Source: an uncultured Propioniciclava sp.
GTDB taxonomy: Bacteria > Actinomycetota > Actinomycetes > Propionibacteriales > Propionibacteriaceae
Length of the DNA stretch: 6,002 nt
Direction of reading: 5' to 3'
Assembly (NCBI GenBank): GCA_937872005.1
Contig: CALMPQ010000186.1
Span: 1-6,002, forward strand
The notes below the pieces were generated by a model. It saw nothing but the letters and a program-made list of their open reading frames with translations. It was not told the DNA's origin and did not search any database. The stretch's first letter is position 1, and each line of letters opens with the position of its first letter. This document shows positions 1 to 5,801 of this stretch, in pieces. Made by a program: the position numbers and the translations under genes.

Positions 1-435
1 GAGGAACTGCGCGCCCTGCTCGCGCGGGGCGAGGCGAGCGCGGCTGACGTGTTCGCGGCCACCCGCAGCACCTCGGGGCAGGACTACCTGCACTCCTACT
101 TCCTGCTCTTCGCCCACGGCACGCTGGCCCGACCGGCCCTGCGGTCGTTCTTCGCCGACCTGCCGCTCACCCGCGACCGGCAGGACCGCGGCCACCGTTA
201 CGAGCACGCGCTGACGGCTCTCCTGCGGGCGGAGGGAATCCCGCACGACGCCGCCTGGTCGCCGGCCGACTTCGGGCTCGACGCGTCGGTCAACCTCGCC
301 CTCTGCTGGCGCGAGCTGTTCGATGCAGGCTTCCCGTTCCTGAAGCGCCGGCTCTTGACGCACCCGCGCTTCGCCACGCTGCGGCCGATCATCCTCGACC
401 ACGTCCGGGAGCGTTACGGGGTCGACCTCACGTAG
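1..435 (+). CDS. C-terminal fragment of an RgpF-like (rhamnan synthesis F) polysaccharide biosynthesis protein
   Basis: The reading frame is open from the first base, so the gene begins outside the window; only the last 144 codons are present, ending in TAG at 433-435. The fragment reads EELRALLARGEASAADVF, then a segment containing DYLHSYFLLFAHGTL, then RYEHALTALLRAEGIPHDAAW, and ends near NLALCWRELFDAGFPFLKRR. The order 'LxSYFLxF', an 'RYExxLTxxLxxxG' helix and 'N..L.WREL..xGFPFLKRxLL' is the pattern of the C-terminal region of RgpF-family proteins, which act in assembling rhamnose-containing cell-wall polysaccharides in the cytoplasm. Family assignment is from recalled motifs only; the catalytic portion is not visible, so the donor sugar and reaction cannot be stated. 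A GTG at 49 could serve as a start, but coding-like sequence continues upstream of it, so I treat it as internal. The sirtuin gene starts 10 bases after the stop. Confidence 0.68.
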   Translation, partial: EELRALLARGEASAADVFAATRSTSGQDYLHSYFLLFAHGTLARPALRSFFADLPLTRDRQDRGHRYEHALTALLRAEGIPHDAAWSPADFGLDASVNLALCWRELFDAGFPFLKRRLLTHPRFATLRPIILDHVRERYGVDLT

Positions 436-438
436 GCT
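433..438 (+). promoter_or_regulatory. Candidate -10 element (TAGGCT) for leaderless sirtuin transcript
   Basis: TAGGCT matches the actinobacterial -10 pattern TANNNT and overlaps the TAG stop of the upstream gene. Exactly seven bases (CTGGGTC) lie between it and the GTG at 446, which would put the transcription start at or very near the start codon. There is no convincing Shine-Dalgarno sequence before this GTG, consistent with leaderless initiation. I see no clear -35 box. The sirtuin could instead be read through from the upstream gene. Confidence 0.38.
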
Positions 439-445
439 CTGGGTC

Positions 446-1267
446 GTGCCGATCCCAGAGCCGACACCCGAGCAGGTCGAGGCGGTGGCGTCCGTGTTGC
501 GGGGCCGCAGCTGGGTGGCCCTGACGGGGGCAGGACTGTCGACGGACTCGGGCATCCCCGACTACCGCGGGCCGGACAGCCGGCCGACCAACCCGATTCA
601 GTACCGCGACTTCATCGGGCATGCCGACGCGCGGCGCCGCTACTGGTTCCGGTCGATGATGGGGTTCCGCTCGTTCGGGACGGCCCACCCCAACCGCGGC
701 CACCAGGCCCTCGCGGCGCTCGGGGTGCCGATCATCACGCAGAACGTCGACCGGCTGCACGCCGAGGCGGGCTCCGGCGAGGTCGTCGACCTGCACGGGC
801 TTATCAACCGGGTCATCTGCCTCGACTGCGGCACGCTGTCGTCCCGCGCCACGCTGCAGACAAGGCTCGAGCAGGCGAACCCCGACGTGACGGGCCGGAT
901 CCCCGCCGGGGCCGCCGAGCTGCGACCCGACGGGGACGCCGACATCGAGGACCCTGACGACTTCGTCGTGCCCCCGTGCTCGGTGTGCGGCGGCATCCTC
1001 AAGCCGGACGTCGTCTTCTTCGGCGAGAGCGTGCCCAAGCCGCGGGTCGACGAGGCCTACCGTCTGGTCGATGGGGCCGACGCCCTGGTCGTCGCCGGCT
1101 CGTCCCTGACCGTGATGTCGGGGCTGCGCTTCGCGCGGCACGCCGCGCGCCACGGCAAGCCGCTGGTGATCATCAACCACGGCCCCACGCGGGCCGACGA
1201 CCTCGCCGACGTGCGCATCGATGCGGGCACCTCCCCCACGCTCGTCGCGCTGGCCGCAGCGCTCTGA
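446..1267 (+). CDS. Class II Sir2 (sirtuin) NAD-dependent protein deacylase
   Basis: This 273-residue cytoplasmic enzyme should remove acyl groups (acetyl, lipoyl-like or others) from protein lysines, consuming NAD+ and yielding nicotinamide and O-acyl-ADP-ribose. The complete sirtuin core is visible: GAGLSTDSGIPDYRG at 28-42 (NAD binding), TQNVDRLH at 98-105, catalytic His117 in DLHG, zinc-binding cysteines 125, 128, 178 and 181 as two CxxC pairs, LKPDVVFFGE at 185-194, GSSL at 218-221, and NHGPT at 244-248. The STDSGIPDYRGP signature and the long 49-residue stretch between the cysteine pairs place it in class II, the SIRT4-like branch, whose bacterial members often have weak deacetylase but broader deacylase activity. 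The length is normal and no key residue is missing. The GTG start is supported by the N-terminal helix leading straight into the Rossmann strand (VALTGAG); the ribosome binding site is poor. A GNAT acyltransferase follows 62 bp downstream on the same strand. The true substrate cannot be read from sequence. Confidence 0.95.
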   Translation: MPIPEPTPEQVEAVASVLRGRSWVALTGAGLSTDSGIPDYRGPDSRPTNPIQYRDFIGHADARRRYWFRSMMGFRSFGTAHPNRGHQALAALGVPIITQNVDRLHAEAGSGEVVDLHGLINRVICLDCGTLSSRATLQTRLEQANPDVTGRIPAGAAELRPDGDADIEDPDDFVVPPCSVCGGILKPDVVFFGESVPKPRVDEAYRLVDGADALVVAGSSLTVMSGLRFARHAARHGKPLVIINHGPTRADDLADVRIDAGTSPTLVALAAAL

Positions 1268-1280
1268 CCCCTTGCGCGCG

Positions 1281-1296
1281 GCACCCGGCCGGGTGC
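1281..1296. repeat. Perfect 16-bp palindrome between sirtuin and GNAT genes
   Basis: GCACCCGGCCGGGTGC is identical to its own reverse complement. As RNA it could fold into a 6-bp GC-rich stem with a GGCC tetraloop, 13 bases after the sirtuin stop. It is followed by ATCCTGATCC rather than a T-run, so a conventional intrinsic terminator is doubtful. As DNA it could be an operator for the GNAT gene, which starts 33 bases downstream. Both readings are inference. Confidence 0.5.
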
Positions 1297-1329
1297 ATCC
1301 TGATCCGCTGCCCACGAGAGAGAACTCCC

Positions 1330-2433
1330 ATGCAGATCCACCGCGTCCCGACGCCCTCGGCCCCGGACGCCGAACCCCACCCCCTCGTCCACGCCATGGC
1401 GGAGGTCGGGCGGGCGTCCCTGTTCGCGGAGTACGGCCACGAGGACTTCACCGACTCGCCGCGCTATCTGACCGTGCGGTTGGCAGACTGCCCCGAACGG
1501 ACGACCGCCGCGTGGGTCGCCCTGCCCGACGGCGTCGACCCCGACGCATGCGCTCCCACGGACGGTCTGGGGTGGGCGACCCTGGCCGTGTTCCTCACCG
1601 AGGACCACCACCTCGCGCACGTGCACATCACCACCCACCCCGACCACCGCGGCCGCGGGCACGGGCGGGCACTCTGGGACGCCGTGCAGCCCGACCTGCA
1701 CGCCAGCGGCCGCACCACGTGGTTCTGCGCGGTGTATGCCCCCGGCGCCGAGGCGACCGGCCCGGACGCCGTCGTCGCGAAGTCCGGGTCGGGGGCCCTC
1801 GACGGCACCAGGCCGGTGAACCGGTGGCTGCTGCGCGAGGGCTTCGAGCTCGAGCAGTGCGAGCGTCCCTCGACGCTGGCCTTGGGCGAGGGAGTGCTGG
1901 CGCGCGCGGCGTCCCTCGAACGGGAGGCGGGCGCGGTCGCGGGCGAGGCGTACGAGCTCGTGCACTGGGCCGACGAGGCACCCGAGCACCTGGTGGCGGG
2001 GCTCGCCGCCCTGAACGCCAGGATGAGCACCGACGCGCCGATGGCCGGGCTCGAGTTCGAGGAGCAGGTCTGGGACGCCGACCGCCTGCGCCGGGCCGAG
2101 GAGCGCACGCGACTGGCCGGGCACCGGTCGGTCACCACCGCGGCCATCGACCGGACGTCGGGCCAGGTGGCCGCCTTCACGGCGCTGGAGTGGCCGGAGA
2201 CCAACGGGGCGGGGATCTGGCAGGAGAACACGATCGTGCTGCCCGAGCACCGCGGCCACCGGCTCGGTCTCTGGGTGAAGGCGGCCAACGTGCGTCACCT
2301 CATGGCGTCCAACCCCGACGCGCTCCGCATCCACACCTGGAACGCCGACGAGAACCAGTGGATGCTCGCCATCAACGACGCCCTGGGCTTCACCCCGATC
2401 GGTCTCGAGGGCATCTGGCAGAAGAGGCTCTGA
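1330..2433 (+). CDS. Two-domain GNAT family N-acyltransferase
   Basis: This 367-residue protein has two GNAT folds in tandem and should transfer an acyl group from acyl-CoA to an amine; the acceptor is unknown. In the N-terminal half, VHITTHPDHRGRGHGRALW (98-116) carries the acetyl-CoA pyrophosphate-binding motif A (R/Q-x-x-G-x-G/A type, here RGRGHG). After the linker, which includes WLLREGFE at 166-173, the C-terminal half has a second motif A at 301-315 (TIVLPEHRGHRLGLW) followed by WNADENQWMLAINDALGF (337-354), the helix-and-strand ending typical of GNAT domains. The first loop is canonical, while the second (RGHRLG) is a common variant in these actinobacterial tandem proteins. ATG 1330 was chosen because upstream codons in this frame overlap the sirtuin gene and look non-coding; GAGAGAGA 8-15 bases before it is only a weak ribosome binding site. 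Mycothiol synthase is also a tandem GNAT, but this protein is longer and I see no specific reason to assign it there. It may be cotranscribed with the sirtuin. Confidence 0.88.
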   Translation: MQIHRVPTPSAPDAEPHPLVHAMAEVGRASLFAEYGHEDFTDSPRYLTVRLADCPERTTAAWVALPDGVDPDACAPTDGLGWATLAVFLTEDHHLAHVHITTHPDHRGRGHGRALWDAVQPDLHASGRTTWFCAVYAPGAEATGPDAVVAKSGSGALDGTRPVNRWLLREGFELEQCERPSTLALGEGVLARAASLEREAGAVAGEAYELVHWADEAPEHLVAGLAALNARMSTDAPMAGLEFEEQVWDADRLRRAEERTRLAGHRSVTTAAIDRTSGQVAAFTALEWPETNGAGIWQENTIVLPEHRGHRLGLWVKAANVRHLMASNPDALRIHTWNADENQWMLAINDALGFTPIGLEGIWQKRL

Positions 2434-2447
2434 CCCGAGAACGACGG

Positions 2448-2480
2448 ACGCCCCGCCCCTCACGCGGAGGGACGGGGCGT
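2448..2480. terminator. Hairpin terminator between convergent genes
   Basis: ACGCCCCGCCCCT (2448-2460) pairs with AGGGACGGGGCGT (2468-2480): eight base pairs, one mismatch, then four more, closing a 7-base loop (CACGCGG). It starts 14 bases after the GNAT stop and ends 14 bases before the end of the leftward nucleotidase gene, so it probably serves both. The T-tract is short on the plus strand (TTCGCC) and weak on the minus strand, as is common in high-GC actinobacteria, where stem strength substitutes for the U-run. Confidence 0.75.
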
Positions 2481-2494
2481 TCGCCTGTCGGATG

Positions 2495-5059
2495 TCAAAC
2501 CTGGGGGACGCCCAGCTCGTTGACGTAGCGGTACAGGAAGGCAGCCATCGCGTCGCGGTTGACCGGGGTCACCGGACGGAAGGTGTTGTCGTCCCAACCC
2601 GTGGTGATGCCGACCTCGGCGAGCCACGTGACCTCGGCGTAGAACTGCGTCCTCGCGGTCATGTCGACGAAGGGCGACGTGGCGGGGGCGGTCCACTGGG
2701 GCTTGCCGGCCAGGCGGTACAGGAAGGCCGCCATGGCGTCACGGTTGATCGGGTCGTACGGACGGAAGGTCCCGTCGTCCCATCCGGTCGAGATGCCCGT
2801 CTCGTGGAGCCAGGCGATCTCGCGGTAGAACAAGTTGTCGGTGGCGACGTCCTTGAACGGCGACACCTTCGGCACGTCGTACGACGGCGAACCCGCAAGG
2901 CGGTAGATGAAGGCCGCCATGGCGTCGCGGTTGATCGGGTCGTACGGACGGTAGGTGCCGTCGTCCCAACCGGTGGCCAGACCGGACGATCCGGCCCACG
3001 TGATCTCCTTGTAGAACTGGTTGCCGGACGGCACGTCGCGGAACGACTTCACGGTGAGGCCGGCGAGGGGCAGGGTCACGACGGTGCCCGACTCCTTGGC
3101 CACGAGCTGCACGGTGTCGCCGATCACGAAGGAACTCACGTTCAGCTTCACCGTGGCGACGCCGTCGCGGGTCGGAACACCCTCGACGTGCTTGGTCTCG
3201 ATCGCGGCGGTGCCGATCACGGTCTCACCGACGACGACCTCGAACTCGGTGTTCGCGGGGGCGCCGAGGCTGGTCAGGTCGACACCCTCGATGACGACGG
3301 TCTGGTCGGTGTTGCGCGCCACGGTGGCCGGGCCATCGGTGATCGCCACACCGTTCTTCTCGAACGACGGGTCCATGACGTCCTCGGACGCGAGGTAGTT
3401 CACGAACGCGTCGGTGTCGATCATGCCGGTGTCGGTGGAGTTCGTGCCCTCGGCCAGCGCCGTGAAGTTGTCACCGCCGCCGATCAGGAAGTTGCCCGCG
3501 GTGACGGTGTAGGTGGCCGCCGGGTCAAGGGGCTCATCGTCGATCCACGCCTGGAGGATGCGACTGCCAACAGCCGCGTCGGGGTCGTAGGTGTAGCGCA
3601 CGTTGTCGGACAGGCCCAGCTTGAGGAACGGACGCGAGGCCCCCTCGGGCTGCCACTGCTGCTCCAGGACCTTCTTGAACACCGCACCGGTGACGTCGAC
3701 CGTCTGCAGCGTGTTCGCGAACGGGTTGATCGCAGCCGCCTCGGCGTAGGTGACCACACCGTCGCCCTCGGTGCCCGACTGCTTGTGGATGAGCTCGGCG
3801 CGCAATCCGCCGGGGTTCATGATGCCGATGTCGGCACCCGGCCGGCCCGGCTGGTTGAGAGCCCACAGCCACGCGTTGGCGGCCAGGTTGCCCAGCGAGG
3901 ACTCGCGGAGGCGGTTGTCACGCTTGGTCCCCGTGTAGGCGCCGTCGACGACCGCGGCGTCACCGTAGGCGGTGGTGATGTCGGCCGAGATCTTGGCGAC
4001 GGGAACCAGGCCCTTCTCTTTGGCGTCGGCAACGGCCTCGTCGACGATGGCGGCCGCGGCCTTCCAGGTCGCGTCGGCCTTGCACGCGTCGGTGGCGGCA
4101 GCGGTCGCGATGTTGCTCGCGATGTACTGCTCGACCTTGCCGGTCTCCTTGTCGTAGCCCAGCTGGATCACGCCGAGCGCGCCGCCGTAGCTACCCGACT
4201 GGGAGATGACACGCGTGCCCTCGGCGGCGTCGGTGTCCCACTGGTAGGCGAGGTGGGTGTGGCCGTTGAAGATCACGTCGACCTTCTTGTCGGTTTCCTC
4301 GGCCAGCTTCTTGAAGACGGGGGAGGCGGCCTTGGCCTCGGTCAGGCCGGTGGTCGTGGAGGCGCCCTCGTGGTACTGGGCCACGACGATGTCGGCCTCA
4401 CCGTTGGCGGCGTCGCCATCCTTCAGCTGCGCGGCGACACGGTTGACCGCGGTGACCGGGTCACCGAAGTCGAGGCCGGAGACGCCGGCCGGGGTGACCA
4501 TGTTCGGGGTGTCCGCGGTGACGGCGCCGATGACGCCGACCTTGACGCCGTTCACCTCGTGGATCTTGTACTCGGGCAGGGCCGCCTCGGTGGTGCCGCG
4601 CTTGTACACGTTGGCGCCGAGGTAGGTGAACTCGGCGAGCTTCTGCGCCTCGCCGGTCAGCCAGCCGAAGCCGCGGTCGAACTCGTGGTTGCCCACGGCC
4701 GAGCTCTGCAGGCCCAGGGCGTTCAGGTACTCGATGGTCGGGAAGTCCTCAGCCAGGTTCGAGGCGAACGAGGAGGCGCCGACGATGTCGCCGGTGGACA
4801 GCAGGAGCGTGTTGTCCGCGCCGTGAGTGGTCCTCGCGGTGACGATGTTGCAGGCGAAGTTCTGGCCCAGAACACCGGTCAGTTGCATCCCGTCGTCGAT
4901 GCGGCCGTGGAAGTCGTTGAAATTGAGCAGGGTCACCGTGGTGAGGTCGGCCTTGATCTCTGTCACCCTGGTGGCGGCCTCGGCAGGTGCGCTCAAGCTG
5001 GCCGAGGCTACGAGCCCCAGCGTGGCAATCGCGACGCCCGCGCGCTTGCGTGCGTTCAT
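2495..5059 (-). CDS. Secreted UshA-type 5'-nucleotidase/metallophosphoesterase with Ig-like region and three SLH repeats
   Basis: An 854-residue exported enzyme expected to hydrolyse extracellular nucleotides or nucleotide sugars to nucleoside and phosphate. A Sec signal peptide (MNARKR, hydrophobic core, AEA|A cleavage after residue 28) precedes a dinuclear metallophosphatase domain: NDFHG (Asp49, His51), GD (Asp91), GNHEFD (123-128, with the His125/Asp128 catalytic pair), His230 and GHTH (266-269). The C-terminal nucleotidase domain shows RESSLGNL (385-392), NPGGLRAEL (415-423, substrate-binding Arg420), NPF (Phe447) and NFLIGGGD (523-530). Phe524 and Asp530 match in spacing the base-stacking Phe and ribose-binding Asp of E. 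coli UshA. An Ig-like beta-rich stretch (about 580-670) leads into three 62-residue-period SLH repeats starting at Phe673, Phe735 and Phe797. The mature chain has only two cysteines, 70 and 326. ATG 5059 is fixed by a strong GGAGG four bases upstream and by the signal peptide. SLH repeats usually hold proteins to the cell envelope. No active-site residue is missing; exact substrate (UDP-sugar, AMP, cyclic nucleotide) is open. Confidence 0.94.
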   Translation of the reverse strand: MNARKRAGVAIATLGLVASASLSAPAEAATRVTEIKADLTTVTLLNFNDFHGRIDDGMQLTGVLGQNFACNIVTARTTHGADNTLLLSTGDIVGASSFASNLAEDFPTIEYLNALGLQSSAVGNHEFDRGFGWLTGEAQKLAEFTYLGANVYKRGTTEAALPEYKIHEVNGVKVGVIGAVTADTPNMVTPAGVSGLDFGDPVTAVNRVAAQLKDGDAANGEADIVVAQYHEGASTTTGLTEAKAASPVFKKLAEETDKKVDVIFNGHTHLAYQWDTDAAEGTRVISQSGSYGGALGVIQLGYDKETGKVEQYIASNIATAAATDACKADATWKAAAAIVDEAVADAKEKGLVPVAKISADITTAYGDAAVVDGAYTGTKRDNRLRESSLGNLAANAWLWALNQPGRPGADIGIMNPGGLRAELIHKQSGTEGDGVVTYAEAAAINPFANTLQTVDVTGAVFKKVLEQQWQPEGASRPFLKLGLSDNVRYTYDPDAAVGSRILQAWIDDEPLDPAATYTVTAGNFLIGGGDNFTALAEGTNSTDTGMIDTDAFVNYLASEDVMDPSFEKNGVAITDGPATVARNTDQTVVIEGVDLTSLGAPANTEFEVVVGETVIGTAAIETKHVEGVPTRDGVATVKLNVSSFVIGDTVQLVAKESGTVVTLPLAGLTVKSFRDVPSGNQFYKEITWAGSSGLATGWDDGTYRPYDPINRDAMAAFIYRLAGSPSYDVPKVSPFKDVATDNLFYREIAWLHETGISTGWDDGTFRPYDPINRDAMAAFLYRLAGKPQWTAPATSPFVDMTARTQFYAEVTWLAEVGITTGWDDNTFRPVTPVNRDAMAAFLYRYVNELGVPQV
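2528..3043 (-). repeat. Three tandem SLH-domain coding repeats, 186-bp period
   Basis: The nucleotidase's C-terminal segment encodes three units of the form F.D....FY.EI.W....G..TGWDD.T(F/Y)RP..P.NRDAMAAF(I/L)YR, with conserved phenylalanines exactly 62 codons apart. The core 59 bases of the first two protein repeats (2910-2968 and 2724-2782) differ at only three positions, while the third (2538-2596) is more divergent. NRDA takes the place of the TRAE motif of classical SLH domains and keeps its arginine. In Firmicutes SLH domains bind pyruvylated wall polysaccharide; the ligand in actinobacteria is not established from this sequence. Confidence 0.88.
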
Positions 5060-5063
5060 GTTT

Positions 5064-5068
5064 CCTCC
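5064..5068 (-). promoter_or_regulatory. Strong Shine-Dalgarno site of the nucleotidase gene
   Basis: On the minus strand the sequence reads ACGGAGGAAACATG, with GGAGG four bases before the ATG at 5059. It decides the start codon, since the same frame stays open for over 500 bases upstream through the neighbouring gene region without any comparable site. Confidence 0.85.
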
Positions 5069-5094
5069 GTGTGATTGGCGAGCCGAACGTCCGG

Positions 5095-5106
5095 GGACGA
5101 TCGTCC
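5095..5106. promoter_or_regulatory. Perfect 12-bp palindrome upstream of the nucleotidase, candidate operator
   Basis: GGACGATCGTCC equals its own reverse complement and lies 36-47 bases upstream of the nucleotidase ATG, inside the 104-bp gap that must contain its promoter. A partly overlapping GTCCGGGGAC inverted repeat sits beside it. On the minus strand TTGAGC lies 17 bases upstream of ACGATC, an imperfect -35/-10 pairing that would place the palindrome over the -10 region. No known regulator consensus is recognised. Confidence 0.35.
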
Positions 5107-5136
5107 GTCGTAGCCAAGCAGGCTCAAGTGAATTCT

Positions 5137-5158
5137 GGGCGACCAACACTGGACGCCC
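5137..5158 (-). terminator. Imperfect hairpin just after the membrane-protein stop, possible terminator
   Basis: On the minus strand GGGCGTCCA pairs with TGGTCGCCC around a GTGT tetraloop: five base pairs, one T-T mismatch, then three base pairs. It begins five bases after the stop codon of the membrane protein and is followed by AGAATTC, without a real U-run. If it works, the nucleotidase gene has its own promoter in the remaining gap. The stem is modest, so the call is tentative. Confidence 0.4.
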
Positions 5159-5163
5159 ACATG

Positions 5164-5715
5164 TCACCCTGCCACGACTCGGCGGCGCCGTCCACGAATC
5201 CAGCGGAAGAGGCCCTTGGCGATCACGACGATCGGCGAGTGCTTCGACAGCAGGAGCATGCCCACCGTGACAAGGCCGATCGCTGCGGGCAGGGCCAGCT
5301 TCGCGTGGTGCGCCGCCCACCCGAGGATTCCCCACGGCGCGGACTGCCCGGCCGCCGGGCCCACCTGCGCGCCGACCAGGAGGGCGGGCGTCCAGAGGTA
5401 GACGCCGAGCAGGACGCCGAGCAGGGCGCCCGACCAGGCCACGACCCGGGCGCCCCACAGCAGCTTGCCGTCGCCCGCGCGTCGCATCGCCCACAGGAAG
5501 AAGCGGTGACTCACCCACGCCGCCACCAACGCCAGCGGGATCACCCACGGCTGGGGCAGCCGCCCGGTGTCCCACGCGAACTCGGAGTTCATCACCATGC
5601 GCCGGGCGACATCCAGCGACCCCATCACGGACGCCGCGACCGCGACCCAGCTGACCCCCACCGCGATGTGGGCGAGCAGCGCGAGGGCGATGTCGAGGAT
5701 CTTCCTGGAGGTCAC
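5164..5715 (-). CDS. Four-helix integral membrane protein of unknown function
   Basis: I do not recognise the family of this 183-residue protein. Four hydrophobic segments are visible: about 8-32 (IALALLAHIAVGVSWVAVAA), 57-77 (WVIPLALVAAWVSHRFFLWAM), 86-110 (LLWGARVVAWSGALLGVLLG and on) and 137-156 (HAKLALPAAIGLVTVGMLLL). The C-terminus, GLFRWIRGRRRR, is strongly basic, which by the positive-inside rule puts both ends in the cytoplasm. The loop between helices 1 and 2 contains NSEFAWDTGRLPQP. Histidines lie in or at the helices (16, 70, 136, 137). The GTG at 5715 was chosen because the hydrophobic segment begins soon after it and it carries either a leaderless -10 (TAGGAT) or an AGGA ribosome binding site upstream. 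A longer reading from GTG 5787 adds 24 Arg/Ala/Thr-rich residues that look non-coding and has no well-spaced ribosome binding site. It lies upstream of the nucleotidase on the same strand and diverges from the haemoglobin gene. Confidence 0.8.
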   Translation of the reverse strand: MTSRKILDIALALLAHIAVGVSWVAVAASVMGSLDVARRMVMNSEFAWDTGRLPQPWVIPLALVAAWVSHRFFLWAMRRAGDGKLLWGARVVAWSGALLGVLLGVYLWTPALLVGAQVGPAAGQSAPWGILGWAAHHAKLALPAAIGLVTVGMLLLSKHSPIVVIAKGLFRWIRGRRRRVVAG

Positions 5716-5722
5716 GGGCCCG

Positions 5723-5728
5723 ATCCTA
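5723..5728 (-). promoter_or_regulatory. Candidate -10 element (TAGGAT) of the membrane-protein gene
   Basis: On the minus strand TAGGAT CGGGCCC GTG puts a good TANNNT -10 hexamer exactly seven bases before the chosen GTG, the geometry expected for a leaderless transcript. The same bases include AGGA at a workable Shine-Dalgarno distance of eight bases, so sequence alone does not settle whether this is a promoter or a ribosome binding site. No clear -35 box is seen. Confidence 0.4.
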
Positions 5729-5801
5729 GTTCGCGCGACGGGCGGGGTCGTGGAGGCCCGGTGGCACGCGCGGCGCGCCTCGGCCACCTTCAGCGTGAGG
5801 G

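Noticed and set aside
428..1315. A 295-codon minus-strand open frame opposite the sirtuin
   Set aside because: Antisense shadow of a gene with complete sirtuin motifs; the translation is Arg/Gly/Val-rich without domains.
976..1329. Upstream in-frame extension of the GNAT protein into the sirtuin gene
   Set aside because: The extra 118 codons are Arg/Pro/Gly-rich and overlap the sirtuin coding sequence out of frame; the GNAT-like sequence starts after ATG 1330.
1330..2433. Mycothiol synthase (MshD), another actinobacterial tandem GNAT
   Set aside because: The protein is longer than MshD and I recognise no MshD-specific motif; a general tandem-GNAT call is safer.
1057..2463. A 468-codon minus-strand open frame across the sirtuin end and GNAT gene
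   Set aside because: Low-complexity R/G/V/P-rich translation with no recognisable domain, opposite a clear tandem GNAT protein.
2492..5074. An 860-codon open frame on the plus strand, complementary to the nucleotidase gene
   Set aside because: It is the antisense shadow of a high-GC gene with strong third-position GC bias. The product is dominated by G, V, D, R and L, with repeats that merely mirror the SLH repeats, while the opposite strand has a full set of catalytic motifs, a signal peptide and a ribosome binding site.
5060..5575. N-terminal extension of the nucleotidase frame beyond ATG 5059
   Set aside because: It overlaps the membrane-protein gene in another frame and would bury the signal peptide internally; a strong GGAGG sits right before 5059.
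5716..5787. 24-residue N-terminal extension of the membrane protein from GTG 5787
   Set aside because: The residues are Arg/Ala/Thr-rich without a signal-like core, and the only purine run (GAAG) abuts the GTG with no spacing.
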